From: Acidimicrobiales bacterium
GTDB lineage: Bacteria > Actinomycetota > Acidimicrobiia > Acidimicrobiales > Aldehydirespiratoraceae
Reading direction: 5' to 3'
Length of the DNA stretch: 64,000 bases
Assembly: GCA_033344915.1 (NCBI GenBank)
Contig: JAWPML010000001.1
Span: 4,048,263-4,112,262, forward strand
A program made the position numbers and the translations under genes. Of the stretch, positions 10,250-17,707 are shown piece by piece. Every line of letters begins with the position of its first letter. Within the stretch, counting starts at the first letter, position 1. Below the pieces are notes generated by a model, which worked only from the letters and a program-made list of their open reading frames with translations, was not told the origin of the DNA and did not search any database.

Positions 10250-10857
10250 CGATCCGATCCCACCAGTCCGATGCGGCGGGTGGGGCGCGCCGGCACGATC
10301 TCGTCGATCGACGACACGACATGGTCGACGAACCCGTACGCCTTGGCCTGTTCGGCGTCGAACCACCGGTCGCGCCCGACATCGTCGATCACCTGCTCGA
10401 TCGGGTGGCCGGTGTGGCGGGCGATGATGCCGCGCATCCGGTCGAGGGTGGCGGCGAGGTTGGCGGCCTGGATCTCGACGTCGGCCGCCGAACCGCCCAA
10501 CCCGGCCGACCCTTCGTGCATGACCACCTGTGCGTTGGGGAGCGCGTAGCGCTTCCCCGGGGCACCCGCGCACAGCAGGATCTGACCCATGCTCGCGGCG
10601 AAGCCGACGGCCACCGTTGCGACGTCGTTGGGGATGAGCTGCATCGTGTCGTAGACGGCCAGCCCGGCGAGGACCGATCCGCCGGGGGAGTTGACACAGA
10701 GGCAGATGTCGCTGTCGGGGTCGTCGTCCGCGAGCACGAGGAGCTGGGCGACCAGCCGGTTGGCGCTCTCGTCGCCGACCTCCTCGCCGAGCAGCAGGAT
10801 GCGCTGTTCGAAGAGGCGGTCGGTGAGTGCGGGAGCCGAGTTGGAGGAGAGGGTCAT
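10246..10857 (-). CDS. clpP: ATP-dependent Clp protease proteolytic subunit (first gene of pair)
   Basis: This 203-residue ClpP paralogue has catalytic Ser89 in GFAASMGQ, His114 in VVMHEGS and an Asp in the DDVGRDRWF segment. CVNSPGGS marks the fold. The usual His-Gln-Pro after the catalytic His is His-Glu-Gly here, followed by a Gly-rich loop, whereas the downstream paralogue keeps HQP. The two subunits are therefore clearly differentiated. CACACT (10864-10869, minus strand) ends 6 nt before the ATG. GTTCGCC at 10875-10881 (minus strand) resembles one half of the reported ClgR motif. A 17-bp palindrome (10897-10913) separates this gene from the divergent glycosylase gene. Confidence 0.93.
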   Translation of the reverse strand: MTLSSNSAPALTDRLFEQRILLLGEEVGDESANRLVAQLLVLADDDPDSDICLCVNSPGGSVLAGLAVYDTMQLIPNDVATVAVGFAASMGQILLCAGAPGKRYALPNAQVVMHEGSAGLGGSAADVEIQAANLAATLDRMRGIIARHTGHPIEQVIDDVGRDRWFDAEQAKAYGFVDHVVSSIDEIVPARPTRRIGLVGSDR

Positions 10858-10896
10858 GTCCCGAGTGTGGCAACGGCGAACGGTGGGGAGGAGCCG

Positions 10897-10913
10897 TTCT
10901 GCCAGAGGCAGAA
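10897..10913. promoter_or_regulatory. Perfect 7-3-7 palindrome between clpP and the DNA glycosylase gene
   Basis: TTCTGCCAGAGGCAGAA has two perfect 7-base arms around a 3-base centre. It lies 29-45 bp upstream of the predicted leaderless start of the glycosylase gene, over the expected -35 region. It also lies 40-56 bp upstream of the clpP start on the other side. The placement suits a dimeric regulator acting on one or both promoters. No regulator can be assigned from the sequence. Confidence 0.6.
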
Positions 10914-10941
10914 TCGCACCTCGGGGCCTAGCCTTTCGTCC

Positions 10942-11778
10942 ATGCCGGAGTTGCCGGAGATCACCGCCCACGCCGAACGGCTGGCGGACAACTGGTTGGG
11001 GGCCGAGCTGACGGCCTTCCGTCCGCTCCACCTGACCGCGCTCAAGACCTACGCACCCCGCCCCGACGACGCGTACGGCCGCGCCCTGACGGGGACGGGG
11101 CACCGCGGAAAGTACCTCTACCTGCACTTCGACGACCTGACCTTCGTCATCCATCTCATGCAGGGTGGCCGCCTCCGGCCGGACCCCAAGCAGGCGAAGA
11201 AGCCCCGCGGCGGTATGGCCCGCTGGGTCTTCGCCGACGGCGGCGCCCTGTTGCTGACCGAGGCCGGCACGGAGCACAAGGCCGGTGTCTGGCTCGTGGC
11301 CGGTGACCCCGAGGGCCAGGAGCCGGTCGATCATCTCGGCCCGGACGCGACGTCGATGAGCCGTGACGACCTGGCGGCGGCGCTGGCGTCCGAGAACACC
11401 CGCGTCCACGGTTTCCTGCGCGATCAGCGCCGCATCGCCGGGATCGGCCGGCTGCTGTCGAACGAGATCCTCTGGACCGCGAAGCTCTCGCCGTTCGCCA
11501 TGACGAAGAAGCTTCCCGCCGACGACATCCACCGGCTCCACGACGCGATGCAGTCCGTCATTCGGCACCACATCGAGTTCGAACGCACGCTCGACGACAT
11601 CGGGAAGTCGGCGGACCGACCGAGCGCGGTGCACCACCGGATCGGCTTTCCGTGCCAGGACTGCGACGACGAGGTCCGCTCCGTGGAGTACCGGCGCTAC
11701 ACGGTGGCGTACTGCCCGACGTGTCAGACGGGCGGCAAGGAGCTGGCGGACAACACCACGAGCAAGTTCCTCAAGTAG
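10942..11778 (+). CDS. Formamidopyrimidine/endonuclease VIII-type DNA glycosylase
   Basis: This 278-residue base-excision repair enzyme begins MPELPE, in which Pro1 (after Met removal) is the Schiff-base nucleophile and the following Glu is catalytic. GHRGKYLYLHF supplies the conserved Lys. A C-terminal zinc finger has CQDC and CPTC pairs, preceded by the Arg-containing EYRRYTVAYC strand that contacts the lesion. HLMQGG and the H2TH region (GIGRLLSNEIL) are also present. The protein may be Fpg or Nei-like; the sequence does not settle the lesion preference. TAGCCT (10929-10934) ends 7 nt before the ATG. The last 8 bp overlap the convergent SCP2-like gene. Confidence 0.88.
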   Translation: MPELPEITAHAERLADNWLGAELTAFRPLHLTALKTYAPRPDDAYGRALTGTGHRGKYLYLHFDDLTFVIHLMQGGRLRPDPKQAKKPRGGMARWVFADGGALLLTEAGTEHKAGVWLVAGDPEGQEPVDHLGPDATSMSRDDLAAALASENTRVHGFLRDQRRIAGIGRLLSNEILWTAKLSPFAMTKKLPADDIHRLHDAMQSVIRHHIEFERTLDDIGKSADRPSAVHHRIGFPCQDCDDEVRSVEYRRYTVAYCPTCQTGGKELADNTTSKFLK

Positions 11779-12118
11779 CGCGGAGCAGGGCGCCCAGCTG
11801 GGCCAGTGCCTCGCGGTTCGCGAGCAGGGCGGCGATGTCGCCGCCGACGCGGAGGTCGCCGTCCAGGAAGGCGCGTTGGGCGGACCCGTCCCCGGCCGCG
11901 AGCCGTGCCGCCACCTCACGACTGGTCGCCACCGACACATCGGCGTCCGGATCGGGCCCGGCGGCCACGGTGACCTCGCCGTCGGCGATGACGACGTGCC
12001 ACACCGCCTCGTCGTCGAAGCGCTGCTCGATGCGCAGCGCGAGCTCGGCGGGCGGGGAGAGGTCGGCGGCGCGGGCCTGGAGGCGGGCGAGCCAGCTCGC
12101 GGGATCGAGGTCAGCCAC
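11771..12118 (-). CDS. Small SCP2-like sterol/lipid-binding domain protein
   Basis: This 115-residue protein is made almost entirely of an SCP2-like fold: the HVVIADGEVTVAAGPDPDAD strand region, then SREVAARLAAG and the FLDGDLRVGGDI segment common in actinobacterial SCP2-like proteins. Such proteins bind hydrophobic ligands in the cytoplasm; no catalytic residue is expected. The ligand is unknown. The GTG start at 12118 is preceded by TAGCCT (12125-12130, minus strand) with a 6-nt gap, implying a leaderless mRNA divergent from the RDD gene. The 3' end overlaps the glycosylase gene by 8 bp. Confidence 0.75.
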   Translation of the reverse strand: MADLDPASWLARLQARAADLSPPAELALRIEQRFDDEAVWHVVIADGEVTVAAGPDPDADVSVATSREVAARLAAGDGSAQRAFLDGDLRVGGDIAALLANREALAQLGALLRAT

Positions 12119-12124
12119 GTGGTC

Positions 12125-12149
12125 AGGCTAGGGGCTGCGCTCCTAGCCT
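12125..12149. promoter_or_regulatory. Divergent pair of identical TAGCCT -10 boxes
   Basis: TAGCCT is read on the minus strand at 12130-12125, 6 nt before the GTG of the SCP2-like gene. It is read on the plus strand at 12144-12149, 7 nt before the TTG of the RDD gene. The two predicted transcription starts are only 39 bp apart, leaving no room for leaders. Confidence 0.7.
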
Positions 12150-12156
12150 CGGCTTC

Positions 12157-12636
12157 TTGACGACGCGAGAACTCCCGGCCGGGCTCGGCTGGCGCTTCGG
12201 CGCCCGGATCATCGACGTGGTGGCGTTGACGTGGCTCGTGGTGTTCGTGCTGGTCGAGATCGACCAGCGGCTGCTGGGCGGCGACCCGCTCGGTCAACGG
12301 CAGGCCCGGCTCGGGTTCGACTCGGCCCGGTCCGTCGTGCTCCTGCTCGTCATCGTGGCGGCGTACGAGGTCGTACCGGCGGTGCTGTGGGGGGCCACCG
12401 CGGGCAAGGCGCTGCTGGGACTGCGCATCCGGCTCACCAGCCGGGCCCCGGGCGCACTGATGGCCCTCGGTCGCGCCGCGGTGCTGTACCTCCCGCTCAT
12501 CTTCCTCGGCGTGTTCGGGTTGGTCGTGGTGCTGGTGCTGCTCGTCTCGATCGTGATCGCGGCCGACGGGCGGGGTCTGCACGACCGCCTCCTCGGTACC
12601 CTCGTGGTGTCCCTGCCCCGTGAGGATGAGCGTTGA
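12157..12636 (+). CDS. RDD-family membrane protein
   Basis: This 159-residue protein has about three hydrophobic helices (about 25-45, 60-85 and 110-140). It has the RDD signature arginine and aspartates: LGWRFGARIIDVVAL near the start and AADGRGLHDRLLGTLVV near the end. GKALLGLRIR between the helices is also typical. RDD proteins are small inner-membrane proteins of mostly unknown role; some are linked to cation exchange. The TTG start is supported by TAGCCT (12144-12149) 7 nt upstream. Its stop overlaps the TTG of the di-heme protein gene, so the two are probably expressed together. Confidence 0.85.
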   Translation: MTTRELPAGLGWRFGARIIDVVALTWLVVFVLVEIDQRLLGGDPLGQRQARLGFDSARSVVLLLVIVAAYEVVPAVLWGATAGKALLGLRIRLTSRAPGALMALGRAAVLYLPLIFLGVFGLVVVLVLLVSIVIAADGRGLHDRLLGTLVVSLPREDER

Positions 12637-14111
12637 TCCTTTCCCGACTTCGACTGGCCGCCCTCGTGCTCGGTGTCGCCCTTCTGCTGCTCGCGTGTGG
12701 TGACGATTCGGGCGCGCCCGCCGGCGACGTCGATGCGGGGGCGACGGGTGACGCGGGCGGCCAGGCACTGGAGTCGGTCCGCACCGTCCGCACCGGCGGC
12801 ATGGGCACGGCGTTCGACGACAGCGAGCGGGCGTTCAGCCTCACGGCCCGCAACGTGAACCACTACGAGCGCCAGGCGTTCGCCGACGGCAAGGACGTGT
12901 TCGAAGCGACCTGGGACCCGCGTCCGGGCGAGGAGTTCTCCGGCCTGGGACCGAACTTCGACGCCCGCGCGTGCGCCAACTGTCACCTCGAGGACGGCCG
13001 CTCCGCCGGCCCGGCCGGCGATGGGCCGTTGCCGACCGGGATGACCGTGCGGCTGACCACCGATGATCCGTCGATCATCGACCACTACGGCGCCGGGCTC
13101 TCGTCCCAGGCGTTCGACGGCGATCCGGAAGCACTGGTGACCGTCGCCTACGAGGAGATCGCAGGCGTCTACGACGACGGCACGCCGTATTCGCTGCGCC
13201 GACCGATCTACACGGCGACCGTCGCCGAGGGCCCCGGGCTCCCTGACGACGCGGTGCTCGGCGTGCGCGTCGCTCCGCAGCTTCCCGGCATGGGCCTGCT
13301 CGAGCTCATTCCGGATGCCGATCTCGTCGCACTCGCCGACCCCGACGACCTCGACGGCGACGGCATCAGCGGCCGTCTCGGTGAGGCCGTGCATCTACTC
13401 ACCGACGAGCCGGCCATCGGTCGATTCGGGTGGAACGCGACCCAGCCGACCGTCGAACAGCAGACGGCGACTGCGCTCTTCAACGACATGAGCCTGACGT
13501 CGCGCTACTTCCCGTCGGATCTCTGCGACCGTTGGGCGCCCTGCCTGCGGGCGGGGGTGCCGCTCTCGACGGAGTACAACGTCGAGGACTACGGGGACCC
13601 GAACTTCGGTGTCCAGGAGCCGGCCGGCGGCGAGGTCACGGACCGACAGCTGCTCGATCTCACCGTCTACACGCAGATCCTCGCGGTTCCGGGGGCTCGC
13701 GACATCGGCGATCCGGTCGTCGAACGCGGCAGCGAGCTCTTCATCGACGCCGGCTGCGCGAGCTGTCACACCGGCGGCTACACGACCCGGAAGGGGCCGA
13801 TCCAGGGTCTCAGCAACCAGCTCATCCAGCCCTACTCGGATCTGCTGCTCCACGATCTCGGCATCGAGTTGGGTGACCGGACCGTGGGCGGCGAGCTCGT
13901 GGCGACGGAATGGCGCACGCCGCCGCTGTGGGGCATCGGCCTGCTCGACACCGTGAGCGGCCACACGACCCTGCTGCACGACGGCCGGGCCCGCGACTAC
14001 GAAGAAGCCGTGTTGTGGCACGGCGGTGAGGCGACCGCGAGCGCCGATGCATTCCGGGCGATGTCCGCGGACGACCGCGCGGCCCTCCTGGCGTTTCTCG
14101 AATCGCTCTAG
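12633..14111 (+). CDS. Di-heme c-type lipoprotein, DUF1111/thiol-oxidoreductase-like
   Basis: This 492-residue exported protein has a lipoprotein signal ending LLLLAC (Cys22) and two CxxCH heme-c sites: ACANCHLEDGR (about 113) and GCASCHTGG (about 374). The spacing and the GMGLLELIPD and GRFGWNATQPT segments match the DUF1111 di-heme oxidoreductase family, which is distantly related to cytochrome c peroxidases (MauG/CcpA). It would act outside the membrane in electron transfer or peroxide handling. In other bacteria the family often accompanies imelysin-type iron proteins, none of which is seen here. The TTG start overlaps the RDD stop (TTGA). A GC-rich hairpin follows the stop. Confidence 0.82.
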   Translation: MILSRLRLAALVLGVALLLLACGDDSGAPAGDVDAGATGDAGGQALESVRTVRTGGMGTAFDDSERAFSLTARNVNHYERQAFADGKDVFEATWDPRPGEEFSGLGPNFDARACANCHLEDGRSAGPAGDGPLPTGMTVRLTTDDPSIIDHYGAGLSSQAFDGDPEALVTVAYEEIAGVYDDGTPYSLRRPIYTATVAEGPGLPDDAVLGVRVAPQLPGMGLLELIPDADLVALADPDDLDGDGISGRLGEAVHLLTDEPAIGRFGWNATQPTVEQQTATALFNDMSLTSRYFPSDLCDRWAPCLRAGVPLSTEYNVEDYGDPNFGVQEPAGGEVTDRQLLDLTVYTQILAVPGARDIGDPVVERGSELFIDAGCASCHTGGYTTRKGPIQGLSNQLIQPYSDLLLHDLGIELGDRTVGGELVATEWRTPPLWGIGLLDTVSGHTTLLHDGRARDYEEAVLWHGGEATASADAFRAMSADDRAALLAFLESL

Positions 14112-14127
14112 GCCCCGGACCGGGGCC
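14111..14127. terminator. GC-rich hairpin between convergent genes
   Basis: GGCCCCGGACCGGGGCC forms a compact stem directly after the stop of the di-heme protein gene and 6 bp from the end of the convergent beta-helix gene. It can serve both directions. There is no U-run, which is common for actinobacterial terminators. Confidence 0.6.
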
Positions 14128-14132
14128 GCTGG

Positions 14133-15566
14133 TCAGGGACGCTCGGGGACCTGGATGGCGTCCAGATCGAGCACCATGGGGACGTCGATGGCCGGCATCG
14201 GCGGATCGGTGAGCGGGTCGCCGGGCATGGTCTCGAAGTTCAGCTCCGGGGCGGGGATGTCCTTGTAGTCCACCGGGTCGAAACCGACGTTGAACTTCTC
14301 GAGCAGCTCGAGCAGCGTCAACAGTTCGGCGGTGTCGGCGCCGTCGCACGGCAGCACCGTCTCGATGTCCGCCGGCGTGGTCGCGCCGGTGGTGTTGCCG
14401 GAGAAGCAGTTGCCGTTGCCGCCGTTCTCGTTGCTGTACAGCGCCATCAGCAGGTCAGCCTCGAGTGTGGATCCCTCGATGACGTTGTCCCGGATGATGT
14501 TGTCCGCCGCGAGATGGTCGCGGCCGTTGCCGTTGGCGAAGATCGCGTCGATCCAATCGACGACGATCACGCCGGCCCGTTCGTTGTCCACGATCAGGTT
14601 GCGTTCGACGATGTTGTTCGTCGTGCCCGTCAAGACCACGCCGCTGCCGAGACCGGTCTGGAAGCCGGTGTTGCGGCTCGGGACCTCGGTGTTGTTGTTG
14701 TCGTGGATGTAGTTGCCGATGATCGTGGTGCCCGCGTTGGGGGCGAGCTCCTCGCCGTCCTGGCTGTTCGGCACGACACCGATCATGTTGTCGTAGAACT
14801 CCGAGTTCGCCACGATCGTGCCGGTCGAGTTCGTGCCCGAGTAGCCGAGCTGGCTGTTGACGCCGACGACGTCGTAGAGCAGGGCGTTGCAGGGGTTGCA
14901 CTGGCCGATGTAGAAGCTCGAGTCGTCGCTGGCGCCGGCATACGCGTGGTCGATCTGGCCGTTCACGGCGTTGAACGCGTACATGCCGTAGACGCCGATG
15001 TTGTGGGCCGTCACGTAGGAGGCGCGATAGCCGTCGACGAGGATGTCGCTGCCGTAGTCGCCCGTCCAGAAGAGACCGTTGCCGGTGTAGTTGCGCACCG
15101 TCAGGTTCTCCACGGCGACGCCGTTCGAGAACACGATGACGCCGTTCTCCATGCCGTCGGCGTGTTCGCCGTCGAGGATCACGGTGTTGCGGTCGACGCC
15201 GCGGATGACGATGTTGTCGGTCTGGACGACGACGGCCTCGTGGTAGACGCCGGCGTCGATCAGCACGAGATCGCCCGGCTCGGCGGCATCCACCGCCGCC
15301 TGGATGGTGGGGTAGTCCGCCGGGACGTTGTGGGTCGTCCAGTCCTGCTCCGGGGGCGTGTCGCCGTCGTCGCCGGTGTCGTCGGAGCCCGTGTCGTCAC
15401 CGGAGTCGTCGGCCGTGTCATCAGAGCCGGTGTCGTCGCCGCCGTCGTCGGTGTCGCCGGACACGACGTTGGCATCGTTCGAGTCGCCGTCGTCACCGCA
15501 GGCGGCGGCGATGAGGCCGAACACGGCGAGGAGGGCGAGGAGCTTGAGCAGTGGGCGTCGCAACAT
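14133..15566 (-). CDS. Secreted right-handed beta-helix lipoprotein
   Basis: This 477-residue protein has a lipobox ending AAAC (Cys23), an Asp/Gly/Ser/Thr-rich linker to about residue 75, then a parallel beta-helix. The helix begins with DYPTIQAAVDAAEPGDLVLI, the NosD/pectate-lyase-like opening, and continues with repeated strands rich in Asn turns (NIVIRGV, GVAVENLTVRN, IVERNLIVDNERAGV, ADNIIRDNVIEG). A Cys pair, CNPC, sits near residue 227. No polysaccharide-lyase catalytic set can be assigned, so the role may be binding, carbohydrate processing or metal handling. TAGCAT (15575-15580, minus strand) lies 8 nt before the ATG. The cupredoxin gene lies 61 bp upstream on the same strand. Confidence 0.8.
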   Translation of the reverse strand: MLRRPLLKLLALLAVFGLIAAACGDDGDSNDANVVSGDTDDGGDDTGSDDTADDSGDDTGSDDTGDDGDTPPEQDWTTHNVPADYPTIQAAVDAAEPGDLVLIDAGVYHEAVVVQTDNIVIRGVDRNTVILDGEHADGMENGVIVFSNGVAVENLTVRNYTGNGLFWTGDYGSDILVDGYRASYVTAHNIGVYGMYAFNAVNGQIDHAYAGASDDSSFYIGQCNPCNALLYDVVGVNSQLGYSGTNSTGTIVANSEFYDNMIGVVPNSQDGEELAPNAGTTIIGNYIHDNNNTEVPSRNTGFQTGLGSGVVLTGTTNNIVERNLIVDNERAGVIVVDWIDAIFANGNGRDHLAADNIIRDNVIEGSTLEADLLMALYSNENGGNGNCFSGNTTGATTPADIETVLPCDGADTAELLTLLELLEKFNVGFDPVDYKDIPAPELNFETMPGDPLTDPPMPAIDVPMVLDLDAIQVPERP

Positions 15567-15627
15567 GGACGCCGATGCTACGGGTTTGTCGCCGCGCCCG
15601 CAGACTCGGGGCGAACCGCGTTCGGCT

Positions 15628-16134
15628 TCAGCCGGCGCCGACGATCACGTAGCCGGTCTGTCCGCGGGTGCTCGTGCCGTGGATCGAGCAGTAGAACGGG
15701 TAATCGCCGGGGGCGTCGAGAACCAACGCCTGCGGGCCCCCGGCGAGCGCGTCGTCGGAGATCGGCGGGAAGGCACCCTCGGCCGACGGGCGCACGTTGT
15801 GGGTGTTGGCCCCGCGGTTGACGAACACGATCTGGGTGCCCGGATCGACCCGGAAGAAGCGGGCGTCGAAGACGTTGTCGCGGATCTCGATCTCCACGAT
15901 GTCCTGACCACGGAAGTCGACGAACTTGTCGGCGGACGGGCGGGGGAAGTCCTCGGCGATCGGCGGGAAGACCGTGGTGGTGGTGACGACGCTCTCGTCC
16001 TGGGTGCTGTCGCTCGGTGGGGCCGTGGTCGTCGTCTGGGCGGTGATCTCGAAGACGAGCGGGTCGTCGGTGGCACACCCGAGCAGGGCGAGCGACGTGA
16101 GGCCGATAAGCAGGGCGCGGCGGAGCGTGTGCAC
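15628..16134 (-). CDS. Cupredoxin-like lipoprotein with a predicted Gln axial ligand
   Basis: This 168-residue exported lipoprotein has a lipobox ending LLGC (Cys20), a Thr/Ser-rich linker and one cupredoxin domain (about 70-168). Copper ligands are His in ANTHNVRP and Cys and His in FYCSIHGT. In plastocyanin-like relatives the fourth ligand is the Met of a CxxHGTxxxGM pattern; here that position is Gln (HGTSTRGQTG), as in stellacyanin-type sites. It probably carries electrons outside the membrane, perhaps with the di-heme or beta-helix protein nearby (inference). TAGTCT (16141-16146, minus strand) ends 6 nt before the GTG. Confidence 0.82.
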   Translation of the reverse strand: MHTLRRALLIGLTSLALLGCATDDPLVFEITAQTTTTAPPSDSTQDESVVTTTTVFPPIAEDFPRPSADKFVDFRGQDIVEIEIRDNVFDARFFRVDPGTQIVFVNRGANTHNVRPSAEGAFPPISDDALAGGPQALVLDAPGDYPFYCSIHGTSTRGQTGYVIVGAG

Positions 16135-16198
16135 CCGATGAGACTACGAGGGGCCACGGTGGCGACGACCAGTCGGCCCGGTGCCCGGGCGCGGCACG

Positions 16199-16999
16199 TC
16201 AGCGGGTGATGGCCAACTGGCGGGACTGGGCGAGAAGGCGTCCGTCACTGGACCAGATGTCGCAGTCCTCGTCGGCGAAGCCATCCGCCACATGGCGGGT
16301 CGTGCACTCGGCGTAGACCCGCTCGTCGGGCGGCGCCGGATCGAGGGGGAGCGAGGCCCGGATGTGGACGGTGAGGTCGACCGTCGGCATCGCGGCCCGC
16401 TCCGTCATACGCGGGAAGCCCGCCGGCGGGAGGGCGTCGGCGATGGCGACGAGTTCGATCGCGTCCAATGGTCGTGGCTCCGCGGCGCGGATCCACTGGC
16501 CGACGCGCGACGAGCCCTCACCGGAGAAGAAGGGCGCGTCGGTGATCGGATGACCGGTCCAGTTCCGTGCCACGGGCGGTCGGACGCTGTCGTGATCGAC
16601 GCCCTCGTCGTCGGCATGGGCCGACAGGGGCACCGACCATCCGGCCACGGCCGACTCCCAGGGGATCGAGAAGGCGGCGATCGCCGAGCAGATCGGTCGG
16701 TCACCCTGGGTCATCGTGGCGTGAACGGTCGACAGGCTGCGACCGGAACGGATGACGTCGACCGAGATCTCCGCCTCGTCGAACTCGGGCCGGGCCAGGA
16801 AGTGCACGGTCAGCGAGCGGAGGCCGCGAGCCGGATCGGCGATCGTTTCGGTCATGGACCGGGCGATGAGCGCCGCCAGGTAGCCGCCGTTGGGTCCGGC
16901 GACGATGTTCCAGCGGTCGAGCAGCGTGGTGCCGTAGCGATCGTCGCCGAGTGCGGTGACGGCGGTGTCGGCGTCGAAGTCGGGGAGTTCGTCGGTCAC
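16199..16999 (-). CDS. TesB-like acyl-CoA thioesterase (double hotdog)
   Basis: This 266-residue protein has two hotdog halves. The N-terminal half contains WNIVAGPNGGYLAALIARSM and LTVHFLARPEFDEAEI, typical of the thioesterase-like 4HBT_3/TesB group. The second half contains PTVDLTVHIRASLPL and DEDCDIWSSDGRLLAQSRQLA, where the acidic segment matches the usual catalytic region. It would hydrolyse acyl-CoAs in the cytoplasm; chain preference is unknown. The GTG at 16999 opens the conserved domain, with CAGGAT about 7 nt upstream as a weak -10. It diverges from the unknown gene at 17045 across a 45-bp gap. Confidence 0.8.
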   Translation of the reverse strand: MTDELPDFDADTAVTALGDDRYGTTLLDRWNIVAGPNGGYLAALIARSMTETIADPARGLRSLTVHFLARPEFDEAEISVDVIRSGRSLSTVHATMTQGDRPICSAIAAFSIPWESAVAGWSVPLSAHADDEGVDHDSVRPPVARNWTGHPITDAPFFSGEGSSRVGQWIRAAEPRPLDAIELVAIADALPPAGFPRMTERAAMPTVDLTVHIRASLPLDPAPPDERVYAECTTRHVADGFADEDCDIWSSDGRLLAQSRQLAITR

Positions 17000-17044
17000 G
17001 GGCCCAATCCTGCCGGGCGGCGTGGCGTCTGCCACCCTGGCGTG

Positions 17045-17707
17045 ATGCACGTCACCGAGGCGGACGACCGGGGTGTCCCGAGGGCCGCCGACATCGATCT
17101 GATCGAGGTGGACTTCGTGGCCGAGGACCGATCGATCGCGGGGTGGCTGCGGCTCGACGTCCGCCGGACGGCCGGCGCCACGCGCTTCCTGGTGGCGCTC
17201 CTCCCCGCCGGCGAGGACCCCGTGGTGGTCGTCGACCACGACCTCCCGGTCGTCTCCGGCGCCTTCGAGTTCCGCGCCCCGGGTGTGTGGACCGAGTTCT
17301 GCTGCGAGACGCCGCTCGACCACTGGACCATCGGGCTCGAGGCCTTCGGTCTCGTCGTCGACCCGGCCGAGACGATCACGCCCGCGACCTACGGCGAGCG
17401 GGTGCCCGTCGGGCTCGATCTCGACCTGGACACCGTCGGTGCGCCCGAGGGCGACGCGTCCTCGTTCGGGATGGACATCCGTGTCCACGGCGAGGTTCTG
17501 ATCGCGGATCGGACGTGGGATCTCGACGGCACCGGACGGCGGCGGCGGGCGTCACACGATCGGTCGCGCCCGCAGGAGCAGGCGATCGAGGCGGCCCTCA
17601 CGGTGGGCCTGCCGAACGACGATGGCGTCCTCGTGCCCGTGCGACGCGGGTGGGTCGGGGGGAACCGACCCGGTTGGGTCGACCTGCCCGCTCAGTCGGC
17701 CGTGTAG
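17045..17707 (+). CDS. Uncharacterised protein, beta-rich, cytoplasmic
   Basis: This 220-residue protein was not recognised. It has no signal peptide or membrane segment. It begins with a beta-rich half containing GWLRLDVRRTAGATRFLVAL and FEFRAPGVWTEFCCETPLDH, suggesting a lipocalin-like or ligand-binding barrel, though this cannot be confirmed. The C-terminal third is Arg-rich (DGTGRRRRASHDRSRP). An ATG at 17045 and a GTG at 17042 are both possible starts. CACCCT at 17033-17038 may be a -10 box. The 3' end overlaps the convergent DUF368 gene by 16 bp. Because the adjacent genes handle acyl-CoA and polyprenyl lipids, a lipid link is possible but unproven. Confidence 0.6.
   Translation: MHVTEADDRGVPRAADIDLIEVDFVAEDRSIAGWLRLDVRRTAGATRFLVALLPAGEDPVVVVDHDLPVVSGAFEFRAPGVWTEFCCETPLDHWTIGLEAFGLVVDPAETITPATYGERVPVGLDLDLDTVGAPEGDASSFGMDIRVHGEVLIADRTWDLDGTGRRRRASHDRSRPQEQAIEAALTVGLPNDDGVLVPVRRGWVGGNRPGWVDLPAQSAV

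Noticed and set aside
10875-10881. Full ClgR operator before clpP
   Set aside because: Only GTTCGCC is present; the GCG partner of the described motif is absent, so it is kept only as a possible half-site.
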